Shown: piece after piece, positions 42,866-50,655 of the stretch
Layout of the letters: the number at the start of each line of letters is the position of its first letter
How positions within the stretch are numbered: position 1 is the stretch's first letter
Source: Senegalimassilia sp003474385
Lineage (GTDB): Bacteria > Actinomycetota > Coriobacteriia > Coriobacteriales > Eggerthellaceae
Direction of reading: 5' to 3'
Assembly: GCF_003474385.1 (NCBI RefSeq)
Contig: NZ_QUCY01000009.1
Coordinates: 23,637 to 87,636, forward strand
DNA length: 64,000 nucleotides
Notes under the pieces: model-generated
Database searches by the model: none
The model's input: only the letters and a program-made list of their open reading frames with translations
Told to the model about the DNA's origin: nothing
Program-made: the position numbers and the translations under genes

Positions 42866-42946
42866 GCGTGGGGCGAAATCCGTCACCGCCTTATCACTGG
42901 CGAGATCACCCAGGAGGAATACGACGCCTGGAAAAGGAAGTTCTAA
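42866..42946 (+). repeat. 3' end of an xre gene, right copy of island-flanking repeat
   Basis: Encodes the end of an XRE protein (AWGEIRHRLITGEITQEEYD then AWKRKF and stop) without the rest of a gene. It is about 85% identical to 32540-32620. Similarity at protein level reaches back into the gajB end (KAVEAIS versus TDAVIK). Confidence 0.75.
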
Positions 42947-42956
42947 GAGAAGAGAA

Positions 42957-42985
42957 GCCGATCAGCTTGGTTTGGGCTGATCGGC
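42957..42985. terminator. bidirectional terminator at the island edge
   Basis: GCCGATCAGC (42957-42966) and GCTGATCGGC (42976-42985) form a perfect stem between gajB and a convergent small gene. There is no strong U-run. Confidence 0.6.
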
Positions 42986-42992
42986 CGAGCGA

Positions 42993-43205
42993 TCAAACTT
43001 CCTGGAAAGCGCTATTGAGGTCTTTGGCGCAGCTTTCAAGGATGCTTCTTATGGCTGCCAGCTCCGAAGATGTGACGGTGCCATCATCCCCGGCTTTCTC
43101 CTCCAGCAAAAGGAGCAACGAGGCTGCACCCTCTATCTTCTCGGCTGACTCGACCACAGCGTTGACCGCACTGGCGGATATCGAATAGTCTTTCTCGGTT
43201 GCCAT
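42993..43205 (-). CDS. small helical protein, unknown function
   Basis: A 70-residue acidic, Ala/Ser/Glu-rich protein (start MATEKDYSISASAVNAVVES) predicted as two or three helices. No family recognised. Similar tiny acidic proteins are common at plasmid and ICE maintenance regions. Start ATG lacks a strong binding site. Confidence 0.5.
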   Translation of the reverse strand: MATEKDYSISASAVNAVVESAEKIEGAASLLLLLEEKAGDDGTVTSSELAAIRSILESCAKDLNSAFQEV

Positions 43206-43279
43206 CTAGATGTACCCTTTTCTTCCCTCCAACCATTGGAAAAGATGGTAGCCGTTGTCTTCAAAAAGAGAGGCATCCA

Positions 43280-43385
43280 CCTCAGTTGTCACGCTGTTGG
43301 GAAATGTACACCAAATACCCAATACGGCAGATGCCCCTCTGTCCGGTATTTGGTGTACGTATTCAGTTAGCGTGACCCCTCAATT
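43280..43385. repeat. nested inverted repeats, MITE-like remnant
   Basis: GTCACGCT (43288) and AGCGTGAC (ending 43376) form outer arms, GTACACCAAATAC (43306-43318) and GTATTTGGTGTAC (43346-43358) inner arms, with 10-base spacers on both sides. The flanks read CCTCAGTT and CCTCAATT, possibly a decayed 8-base target duplication. The rest of 43206-43468 holds no gene. It could also be a replication or partition site. Confidence 0.55.
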
Positions 43386-43468
43386 ATATTCCCGATTGGC
43401 TTGCCGATGCGCTTCGGGTGCACCAAGCGACACGGAAAGCATGGCTATATGGAAGTCGAAAACATCGA

Positions 43469-44662
43469 TTAATCACTATCCTGACCCTTCTCGTTGAATA
43501 GCTCGAAGAGCTTCAAGTACCTTTCGTATCGCTCCTTGCACTTTGCCAGGCATCGCTGGAATTGTCTGTCTTTGTCGCAGGCCTCATCCAGCTCCTCTTG
43601 TGAAGGCCGCTCTTCCGTGTCGGCGATCATGAGCGAGAGCACGACGCAGCGGGCGCTCTTGAGCTTGTTCCAGAGAGGTGCGAAATCCGGGTCGGCATCG
43701 GCAAGCTCCTCCATGGTGAGCGGCTTGCCGTCATGCCCGAGAAGACTCGGCGGTATCGGCTCGTCAGCAAAAGCTCCGAGCCCTCCCTCTCCTTCGAGCC
43801 AGCGAATGAGGTTCTTCGCGAGCTTCTTGTCATCTGCGTTTCGCATCCAGTAGGACTTTGCATAGGCATCGTAAGCGCGGATTATCTGTTCTGGTGTGTA
43901 GCCGTCTGCGACCTTCCGCTTCCATGCCTCGAAGCAATCGCGCTTGAACTTGAGCGAGGAGACCGGCTTGATGGACATCTTGCACAGCTCCTCGAAAGGC
44001 TCCGTGAACTCTCCCTTTCTGAAAGCTTCAAAATCACCCTTCTCTTCTTCGCGGTCTGATCCTGGTTCTGTCTCGGGGGGACAAGAGAGGGGTTTATCTT
44101 CATCAGTCTGTTTATCGGATAAGTAATTTATTGGGTCCGATTTCCCAGATATGGTTTTCCCAGATATGGGATTTCCAGATACGGATTTTCCCGTTCTGGT
44201 GCCGAGCTGGGAATTCTTGGGGCCATCCGTACCTCCAGAAGGAAAATCGTTTTCCAACTCGAACTCCACGTTGGTGGCAGGATCGCGCTTGAAGTCAGAG
44301 AGGATCGCGTATCCTTCCTCCTTCAATTCGGCGGCTACGTTCGCATACATTGCCGGGTCATCGAGCGTGATCCATGTGGCCTCCTCGGCCTTGAGGAAGC
44401 GTCCGTTCTCGCTTCGTCGCCTCGCTCTGATTATGTAACCTGCGCTTTCCAGCTCCTTGAGCCCGGCTGTCACGGCGTCCACTCCATCCTTAACGAGCGT
44501 TGCGAAGCCGCGAATGGTGAAGACCCATTCCGGATTGTTCTCAAGTGAGCGAATCTGACAGTAGATTCCCTTGGCCTTGAGGCTCAGGGCGTGATCGAAG
44601 AAGACCGTGTTCTCGACGTGGGTAAACGATCCTTTCCCACGGTGCATCATGTTACCCATCAT
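43469..44662 (-). CDS. replication-initiator-like helix-turn-helix protein
   Basis: A 397-residue protein. Residues 15-95 form a winged-helix domain (VENTVFFDHALSLKAKGIYC, WVFTIRGFATLVKDGVDAVT) as in RepA/DnaD-like initiators of ICEs and plasmids. A low-complexity linker (about 165-200) contains repeated SGN/SGK/SGKS units. A C-terminal helical domain (PEQIIRAYDAYAKSYWMRN) resembles DnaD/DnaB-type segments. The start overlaps the parB stop, so rep, parB and parA form one maintenance operon. Confidence 0.72.
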   Translation of the reverse strand: MMGNMMHRGKGSFTHVENTVFFDHALSLKAKGIYCQIRSLENNPEWVFTIRGFATLVKDGVDAVTAGLKELESAGYIIRARRRSENGRFLKAEEATWITLDDPAMYANVAAELKEEGYAILSDFKRDPATNVEFELENDFPSGGTDGPKNSQLGTRTGKSVSGNPISGKTISGKSDPINYLSDKQTDEDKPLSCPPETEPGSDREEEKGDFEAFRKGEFTEPFEELCKMSIKPVSSLKFKRDCFEAWKRKVADGYTPEQIIRAYDAYAKSYWMRNADDKKLAKNLIRWLEGEGGLGAFADEPIPPSLLGHDGKPLTMEELADADPDFAPLWNKLKSARCVVLSLMIADTEERPSQEELDEACDKDRQFQRCLAKCKERYERYLKLFELFNEKGQDSD

Positions 44663-45611
44663 GCACCTCTTCCTCGGCCAGCCAGTCGCGCTTTGCCTCG
44701 GCTGCTTCAAGTAGCTCCAAGGCTTTGATGATGCGCGCGCTCATCTCCATATTGCTCATGCCTTCTTTGAAGAAGCGCGAGATGCTCTTCCTTGGGATCT
44801 TGAACTGCTCGACCTGATTGGGTTTTTCCTCTTCCATAATGGAGTGGACAAGCGCTGCCGTTAGGGTTCCGTCTTCGGAATAGCGGCGCATCTTGACTGC
44901 TTGGGCATGGGACGGCGTGCAGGCTTGAGAGCCTATCGCTTCGAGGAGCCATTGCTGCTCGTCTTCTTTGAGGTAGCTGATCGCTATCGCGGGCTGCATC
45001 TTCATGCGACCCGCATCTACGAGAGCAAGCAGTTCTGGAATAAGATTGGTAAGGCGGATGTAGCGCCGGATCATATCCTTGCTAACGCCCAGCTCTTCAG
45101 CGAGGATATCCCGTGACCACCTGCCGTCCAACTTCTGCGCAACTTGCGCAGAAGTTAAATCGGAGCGTTTCCCTTGATGCTTCATAGCCTCAAGGCGCAT
45201 CGAATAAGCGAATGCCCGTTCGCTCGGCAGGATGGTCTCCCTTTGCAGATTCGAATCCACCATTGCGATGACGGCCTCATCGTCGGTGAGGTCCTTTACG
45301 ATGCACGGCACATCGACCAGCCCCGCTATCTCGGCTGCATGCTTTCTTCTGTGACCGCTTATGAGTTCGAACGCCCCATCGCTTGCAGCTCGCACAGTCA
45401 GGGGCGATAGGATGCCGTGCTCCTGAATGCTCTCGACGAGCTGTTCCATATCCTGATCGTCACGCACGCCGAAGGGATGGTTGGGAAAAGGTATGATCGA
45501 GGCGACCGGCAGCAATTGGATGACGCTGCTTCCCTTCGAGTCTCGCTCGACCTGCGAGGTGAAGAGCTCGTCTACTGATGGAAGGCTAATGTTCACTCTC
45601 TTCTTAGCCAT
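44652..45611 (-). CDS. parB: ParB-like partition protein
   Basis: A 319-residue ParB/Spo0J-family protein. The N-terminal nuclease/CTPase-like domain has the family boxes IIPFPNHPFGV, ESIQEHGILSPLTVR and ELISGHRRKHAAEIAG; the helix-turn-helix follows (ILAEELGVSKDMIRRYIRLT). It binds centromere-like sites and works with ParA to segregate the excised ICE. Start ATG gives MAKKRVNISL and overlaps the parA end by 8 bases. All domains are intact. Confidence 0.92.
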   Translation of the reverse strand: MAKKRVNISLPSVDELFTSQVERDSKGSSVIQLLPVASIIPFPNHPFGVRDDQDMEQLVESIQEHGILSPLTVRAASDGAFELISGHRRKHAAEIAGLVDVPCIVKDLTDDEAVIAMVDSNLQRETILPSERAFAYSMRLEAMKHQGKRSDLTSAQVAQKLDGRWSRDILAEELGVSKDMIRRYIRLTNLIPELLALVDAGRMKMQPAIAISYLKEDEQQWLLEAIGSQACTPSHAQAVKMRRYSEDGTLTAALVHSIMEEEKPNQVEQFKIPRKSISRFFKEGMSNMEMSARIIKALELLEAAEAKRDWLAEEEVHDG

Positions 45612-46389
45612 TGCAGACCACCTCATCCGCAAGGCTGGTGAAGGCGGTAGCAACTTTGCCTCGTTTGTCATAAGCGAAGATGCTTACGCCGACGGCAGGT
45701 GTTTCTGCGGCTGATACGGCTCGGGGGATGATTGAATCGAATACGCGATAGGTATCCCCGTATTGGCTGCGGATGGTCTGTTCCACCTCGCGGGCAAGGT
45801 TGTTTCTGGTGTCGAAGAGCGTGATCAGTATCCCTTCGACATCAAGAGAGGGGTTGATCTGCCGCTTCACCCTGTTGATTGTCTTCAGGAGCTCGGTCAT
45901 AGCGGATGCCGGTAAGAATTCAGCCGAGACCGGAATGAGCACGCTGTCTGATGCGACGAACGCATTCACGGGCAAGATGCCGAGCGTCGGCGCGCAATCG
46001 ATAAGGACGTAATCGTAGCTATCCTTGATGCAGGAAAGCCAGGTGTTGAGAATCTGCTCACGCGACATCGCCATGAAGATGCCCATCTCCATGCTGGCAA
46101 GATCGATGTTGGCAGGCATTAGGTCGATGCCCTCTTTGTGGCTGAGTATTCCTTCCTTGGCCTGCAGATCTATGCCGTCAATAACCGCCTGGATGTGATT
46201 GGCGACGGTGATCTCTAAAGAATCGGGGTTTGACCAGCCGAGCGATTTGGTCAGATCTCCTTGGGGATCCGTGTCCACCAGCAACACACGCTTATCGAGC
46301 TTAGCTAAAGCAATGCCGAGACTGAGCGTTGTGGCGGTCTTTCCTGTCCCTCCTTTTTGATTCGCTACCGCTATTGTTTTGCACGTCAT
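45604..46389 (-). CDS. parA: ParA-family partition ATPase
   Basis: A 261-residue Walker-type ATPase. The deviant Walker A is NQKGGTGKTATTLSLG (residues 9-24), followed by VLLVDTDPQGDLTKSLG and the Walker B strand YVLIDCAPTLG. It drives partition of the circular ICE with ParB. Start ATG is preceded by GGAGGCGC. It is the first gene of the minus-strand maintenance operon, nearest the ICE end. Confidence 0.94.
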   Translation of the reverse strand: MTCKTIAVANQKGGTGKTATTLSLGIALAKLDKRVLLVDTDPQGDLTKSLGWSNPDSLEITVANHIQAVIDGIDLQAKEGILSHKEGIDLMPANIDLASMEMGIFMAMSREQILNTWLSCIKDSYDYVLIDCAPTLGILPVNAFVASDSVLIPVSAEFLPASAMTELLKTINRVKRQINPSLDVEGILITLFDTRNNLAREVEQTIRSQYGDTYRVFDSIIPRAVSAAETPAVGVSIFAYDKRGKVATAFTSLADEVVCNG

Positions 46390-46623
46390 GATGCGCCTCC
46401 ATTCTTGTGGCATGTGCCACGTCGTGGAGGTCAGGCAACCCATTCAATGAATGTGCGAATGAGTCGTACGTTTCGCAAATACTGGAAGCGTACTGGAAAA
46501 TTCGGGGTTGCAGAAATCGAGAAGGAAATCGAAGACGTTCAGAGGTTTCAAAAAAGCATATTCTGAACTGGGGATTTAGCGAAAGCACATTTCACGTGTT
46601 TCGCAATGCTTCACCGTGATACC
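46390..46623. other. ICE terminal region between parA and the split tRNA
   Basis: Holds GTGGCATGTGCCAC (about 46406-46419), a perfect short palindrome, and CATTTCACGTGTTTCG (46588-46603), half of which matches the ParB parS consensus. A 39-codon ORF at 46447-46566 (MNVRMSRTFRKYWKRTGKFG) has no family and may be chance. The integrase-site arms of the ICE should be here. Confidence 0.4.
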
Positions 46624-46663
46624 AGCTTGGGAAGCTCGTGCCTTACCACTTGGCGACACCCGC
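46624..46663 (-). tRNA. tRNA-Gly(CCC), 5' part only, split at the ICE junction
   Basis: On the minus strand the acceptor strand GCGGGTG, a D-arm GCCAAGTGGTAAGGC and the anticodon arm CGAGCTTCCCAAGCT (anticodon CCC at 46629-46631) are clear. After the anticodon stem the sequence departs: GG replaces the expected CG and no T-arm or matching CACCCGC follows. A TATAAT box lies 36 bases upstream (46699-46704). The 3' part must be elsewhere, presumably at the other ICE end. Confidence 0.72.
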
Positions 46664-46698
46664 ATGCTTGGTAGGCGCTCCTGCTATACCGTGTCGGC

Positions 46699-46704
46699 AT
46701 TATA
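46699..46704 (-). promoter_or_regulatory. -10 box for the tRNA-Gly gene
   Basis: TATAAT on the minus strand 36 bases before the tRNA 5' end; no good -35 is visible. Confidence 0.5.
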
Positions 46705-46790
46705 GCCTAAAACGCGCGAATGGGGGTAGGGAATGGTGAACGCATGCGAAATTCCCCACACCTAGGCATTATGAATGCGATCGCGTTGGT

Positions 46791-47117
46791 TCATGAATAC
46801 GGATCGAACTGCCAATCGGGGGCTTTGCGCGGGATGGCGATGCTTGTCGGATCGAACTGCTCGAACAGCAGCTTCTCCGGCGTGGTCTCAAGCGCATCCG
46901 CAAGCTCCTCGACCATCGAAAGGCGAACGTTCGCCGTGCCTTTCTCGATCTTGTTGAGCTGCGGCCGGCCGATGCCGACCATGGCCGCGAAGCAGGTCTT
47001 GTTGATTCGGCCCCGTTCACGAAGACGCTTCACGTTACGTCCGAGTGTGACGGCCATCTTCGGCTCGTCGTTCGGTGTAGTCGCCAGCTCATCGATATGT
47101 GGGACGGAAGTCTGCAT
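46791..47117 (-). CDS. XRE-family transcriptional regulator
   Basis: A 108-residue Cro/C1-type protein with a helix-turn-helix at about residues 27-80 (NVKRLRERGRINKTCFAAMV, GIGRPQLNKIEKGTANVRLS) and a tail LFEQFDPTSIAIPRKAPDW. A later ATG (MAVTLGRN) is also possible. It lies on the chromosomal side of the split tRNA and is the first host gene beside the ICE. Dyads at 47131-47167 upstream are candidate operators. Confidence 0.78.
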   Translation of the reverse strand: MQTSVPHIDELATTPNDEPKMAVTLGRNVKRLRERGRINKTCFAAMVGIGRPQLNKIEKGTANVRLSMVEELADALETTPEKLLFEQFDPTSIAIPRKAPDWQFDPYS

Positions 47118-47467
47118 GCATCGAGCGTAACGGCATGATTACGCAATGCCGTAACCCAGCGGTTACGTTCCGGGGGTATTTTTCAAGAAAAGCCGCGCTG
47201 CAACCTAAATATAGGAGCGGGATAGGGCGAGCTCCCGTGAACACCCTGTTTCCGTCGCATGCCATTTTTATGGTTGCCAATCTGGGATGATACAATGCAC
47301 GATGATTAATTGGGGCCTGGTGCACGGTTGTGAGCGTTCGCCAAGCCGCTGAAGGAAAGTTGAAATCGGGTAGCGTAGGCACCATGCCGGTGGGGAGCCG
47401 CATGGAATCTGTGCGGTGCGGAAGAAGGTAACGCAGGCCCGAACGGACTGCTGTGAGGAGATCTTGC
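47118..47467. promoter_or_regulatory. divergent promoter region with operators and a structured LCP leader
   Basis: No gene. CGTAACC (47150-47156) and GGTTACG (47161-47167) form a dyad, and ACGGCAT/ATGCCGT a second one just before it; both suit the XRE regulator. TGATACAAT (ending 47296) is an extended -10 for the LCP gene. The transcript then begins with about 150 bases that fold: GGGCCTG near 47315 pairs with CAGGCCC near 47434, enclosing CCGCA/TGCGG and CACC/GGTG hairpins. It may be a riboswitch-type leader, possibly c-di-AMP-like, but I cannot assign a class. Confidence 0.45.
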
Positions 47468-48979
47468 ATGGCATTCAAAAAGAACCGCCGTCCCCAAGCG
47501 AACGATCCGCTAGCTTCCCAGGTGCCCGCCGGCTACCGTCCGGCGTTCACTCCCGGCTCCCAAGGTCCTGGCGCAAACAACGCGTTTCGCAATCAGGCGG
47601 GCGCGTCGCAGTATTCGCGTTCGAACCCGCAGTATTCGGCGCAGCGTTCGCGCAAGTCTTCCAAGGGCAAGAAGATCGCCCTTGGCGTGTGCTGCGCGCT
47701 GATCGTCGCCCTTATCGGATGCGGAACCGCGTTCGCCGTTTGGTACAACAACGTGAACAGCCAGCTGAATACGGGCGGTAAAACGTCCGAGGAGTTGGAG
47801 AGCATCAACGAGCAGTTGGTTAACTCCAGCTTCAACGAGCCGTTCTACATGATGCTGATCGGATCGGATAAGCGCGAGGGCGATGACGAAGGCGGCGCAC
47901 GTTCCGACACGAATATCGTCGTGCGCGTCGACCCGACTTCCAACCAGGCAACGCTCGTGTCCATTCCCCGCGACACCATGATCGATATCGATGGCTATGG
48001 CACGAACAAGTTCAACGCCGCGTACAACTACGGCGGCGCTGCAGCGACCATCCGCGAGGCAACCCAGCTCACCGGCGTCAGCATCTCGCATTATGCCGAA
48101 GTTAACTTCGAGGAGCTGGTCAGCCTGGTCGACGCCGTTGGAGGCGTCGACGTCATGGTCGATGAGCGCATCGATGATACCGATGCCGACAATACCACCG
48201 ATCATCCCGAGAACCCGCGCATCATCATCGAGGCTGGCGAGCAGCACCTTAACGGTGAGCAGGCCCTGGTGTTCGCGCGTAGCCGCGCCTACGTCGACGG
48301 CGACTTCACGCGTACGGCTAACCAGCGCAAGCTTATCCAGGCTCTTGTGGACAAGGTGCTGGCCCTGCCCGTCACCGAGCTGCCCGGCGTTATCCAGGCT
48401 GCGGCGAAGTGCGTTACCACCGACATGAAGGTCAACGACATCATCTCGCTGGCGCAGCAGTTCAAAGATGACGGCGATCTGCTCATGTATTCCGCCATGT
48501 TGCCCTCTATCACCGGTTATGTCGACGGCGTTTCCTATGTGTTCGCCGATGAGGACAAGGTCACCGAGATGATGAAGGTCGTCGACCAGGGCGGCGATCC
48601 CAGCGGCATCACCGGCTCCACCAGCAAGCTTGCGCAGAAATATGGCGCTGGGTCCTCTGCGGGCGGCTCCTCCACGGGCGGTACCGCTACGGGTAGCGGG
48701 ATGTATGCCGGCAACGACTACGATACGGGCGGCGCATCCGCCTATAGCAGCGGCTACTCCGCAAGTGGAACCGGCTCTTCGTCCTACTACGGCGGTGCAA
48801 CGGGCGGCGCCACGGGCGGCTATGCCGATGCATCCTCCAACGCATACGGTGCCGAAACGGGCTATTCCGGAGCGGCATCCACCGGCGGTTCTGCTGGCTC
48901 GTCCAGCACGGGCGGCTACGCAACAGGTGCAGGAACCGGCGGCTATGCAGCGGGAACCGGCGTGGGCTCTGCCTACTAG
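47468..48979 (+). CDS. LytR-CpsA-Psr (LCP) family cell wall ligase
   Basis: A 503-residue membrane-anchored enzyme that attaches glycopolymers to peptidoglycan. A basic, Gln/Pro-rich cytoplasmic start, one helix (about residues 68-92), then the LCP domain with FYMMLIGSDKREGD, ARSDTNIVVRVDP, VSIPRDTMIDI, FNAAYNYGG and the Arg motif ALVFARSRAYVDGDFTRTAN. The last 120 residues are a Gly/Ser/Thr/Ala/Tyr repeat (units like GGATGGATGGY), probably spanning the wall. Start ATG has GTGAGGAG upstream. Confidence 0.93.
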   Translation: MAFKKNRRPQANDPLASQVPAGYRPAFTPGSQGPGANNAFRNQAGASQYSRSNPQYSAQRSRKSSKGKKIALGVCCALIVALIGCGTAFAVWYNNVNSQLNTGGKTSEELESINEQLVNSSFNEPFYMMLIGSDKREGDDEGGARSDTNIVVRVDPTSNQATLVSIPRDTMIDIDGYGTNKFNAAYNYGGAAATIREATQLTGVSISHYAEVNFEELVSLVDAVGGVDVMVDERIDDTDADNTTDHPENPRIIIEAGEQHLNGEQALVFARSRAYVDGDFTRTANQRKLIQALVDKVLALPVTELPGVIQAAAKCVTTDMKVNDIISLAQQFKDDGDLLMYSAMLPSITGYVDGVSYVFADEDKVTEMMKVVDQGGDPSGITGSTSKLAQKYGAGSSAGGSSTGGTATGSGMYAGNDYDTGGASAYSSGYSASGTGSSSYYGGATGGATGGYADASSNAYGAETGYSGAASTGGSAGSSSTGGYATGAGTGGYAAGTGVGSAY

Positions 48980-48996
48980 CGCTTTCTATGATCTTC

Positions 48997-49029
48997 AAAG
49001 GGACGCGACTTAAAGCCGTGTCCCTTTTT
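48997..49029 (+). terminator. terminator of the LCP gene
   Basis: AAAGGGAC (48997-49004) pairs with GTCCCTTT (49020-49027), followed by T-rich sequence. Confidence 0.8.
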
Positions 49030-49041
49030 CTTCTCAACGAA

Positions 49042-49076
49042 AAGGGCTCGCAATCCAAATGGGATTGCGAGCCCTT
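49042..49076 (-). terminator. terminator of galE
   Basis: A 15-bp stem, AAGGGCTCGCAATCC (49042-49056) with its complement at 49062-49076; on the minus strand it runs into TTTT. Confidence 0.8.
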
Positions 49077-49100
49077 GTGCGTTCAACAATGGATAACGGG

Positions 49101-50240
49101 TTACTGCTCGGTGGCGTATCCGTCGGGGTTCATGGACTGCCAACGCCAGCTGTCGGCGCACATGCGGTCAAGGTCGTACTCGGCGACCCAGCCCAGCTCG
49201 GTGCGCGCCTTGTCGCAAGCGGCGTAGTTGGTGGCAACGTCGCCGGCGCGGCGCGGCTTGATCTGGTAGGGGATCTCGTGGCCGCAGGCTTTCTCGAACG
49301 CGTGCACGACATCGAGCACGCTCGAGCCCTTGCCGGTGCCAAGGTTGAAGATGCCCACGCCGCGGCGGCTGCCGTCGGCGGCTGCTTCACCTTCCAGCGA
49401 CCCAAGGCCCAGCGCCTTGCCGGTGCCCACTTTGCCGCCCATCCATTCAAGCGCTGCCACATGTCCGCGGGCCAGGTCGACCACGTGGATGTAGTCGCGC
49501 ACGCCCGTGCCGTCCGGGGTGTCGTAGTCGTCGCCGAACACGCCGACGCACTCCAGCTTGCCCACGGCAACCTGCGCGACGTAGGGCAGCAGGTTGTTCG
49601 GGATGCCCTTCGGGTCCTCGCCGATCAGGCCGCTCTCATGCGCGCCGATGGGGTTGAAGTAACGCAGCAGCACGACGTTCCACTCGTTGTCGCCCACGTA
49701 CAGGTCGGTGAGCACCTGCTCGAGCATGCTCTTGGTCCATCCGTAGGGGTTGGTGCAGTCGTGCTTGGGGCACTCCTCGGTGATCGGGATGAACTCGGGC
49801 TCGCCGTACACCGTCGCGCTGCTGGAGAACACGATGTTCTTCACGCCGTGGTTACGCGCCACATCGCACAGAACCAGCGTGCCGGCGATGTTGTTCCAGT
49901 AGTACTCCAGCGGCTTCTGCACGCTTTCGCCAACCGCCTTGAAGCCGGCGAAGTGGATGATGGCGTCAACGTCGTTTTCGGCGAAGATGGCGTCAAGCGC
50001 TTCTCGGTCCAAGATGTTCTGCTTGTAGAAACGCAGCTGGGCGTCGTCGGCGTCGATGCCGCAGATCTTGCGGATGCGGTCGACGGCGATCTGGCTGGAA
50101 TTGCTCAGGTCGTCCACGATGACCACGCTGTAGCCTCGCTGGATCAGTTCGACGCAGGTATGGCTGCCGATGAATCCGGCACCGCCCGTGACCAGGATGC
50201 TCAGGTCCTTCTGGTCTTTCGCCAGTCCTTTGTTTGCCAT
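49101..50240 (-). CDS. galE: UDP-glucose 4-epimerase
   Basis: A 379-residue short-chain dehydrogenase that interconverts UDP-glucose and UDP-galactose. NAD-binding TGGAGFIGSH near the N-terminus, the IIHFAGFKAVGESV segment, catalytic SSSATVYG and YGWTK (Tyr-x3-Lys), then LRYFNPIGAHESGLIGEDP. An insertion of about 20 residues (KVGTGKALGLGSLEGEAAA) near residue 285 and an N-terminal extension make it longer than the usual 338. Start ATG MANKGL has AAGGAG upstream. It supplies sugars for the wall polymers handled by the neighbouring LCP protein. Confidence 0.95.
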   Translation of the reverse strand: MANKGLAKDQKDLSILVTGGAGFIGSHTCVELIQRGYSVVIVDDLSNSSQIAVDRIRKICGIDADDAQLRFYKQNILDREALDAIFAENDVDAIIHFAGFKAVGESVQKPLEYYWNNIAGTLVLCDVARNHGVKNIVFSSSATVYGEPEFIPITEECPKHDCTNPYGWTKSMLEQVLTDLYVGDNEWNVVLLRYFNPIGAHESGLIGEDPKGIPNNLLPYVAQVAVGKLECVGVFGDDYDTPDGTGVRDYIHVVDLARGHVAALEWMGGKVGTGKALGLGSLEGEAAADGSRRGVGIFNLGTGKGSSVLDVVHAFEKACGHEIPYQIKPRRAGDVATNYAACDKARTELGWVAEYDLDRMCADSWRWQSMNPDGYATEQ

Positions 50241-50655
50241 GAAAGCTCCTTATCCTTTGAGCAGGTCTTCCCTGTACGCGCAAGCGCGTTCTCATGTGCT
50301 TCATGGTAGCAGTCCGGCGGTCTCTTACGGGTAAAGAGTTCGAAAGCAACACGCGCGTATGAGCGTGTCGAAGACAGCGGCAGCGCTCGTGGCTGATAAG
50401 CCGCCGTTCAGAACGAGTTCAAAGATTATTCTTGACCTAGAACAAATATGCCGCTATTCTGTTCTCAGTTGGAGATAACGCTTCTCGATATCTCCTCCCC
50501 CTCGTTTCGCTCGTCTGACGAAAGGCCGCCTCCCCCGCGGCCTTTCGTCATTCTTGGGGATATCGAAGCGGGGGGTGCCGGCTGCGTTCCGAGGCTCCGA
50601 TGAAGTAAATGCTAGGCGACCATTGATTTGCGGTTTGCGCAATCACCTGGCGCGA
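50241..50655. other. gene-free region with a nested hairpin
   Basis: The galE promoter should be at the left. Near the centre TGACGAAAGGCCGC (50516-50529) pairs perfectly with GCGGCCTTTCGTCA (50537-50550), inside an outer pair TCGATATC (about 50486) and GATATCGA (about 50562). There is no gene ending here that needs so large a terminator, so a small RNA or repeat is possible. Confidence 0.5.

Noticed and set aside
46588..46603. parS site for the ICE ParB
   Set aside because: Only one half matches the consensus; kept as a remark, not as a feature of its own.
49059..50309. A 416-codon frame antisense to galE
   Set aside because: Shadow of galE, which has all catalytic motifs.
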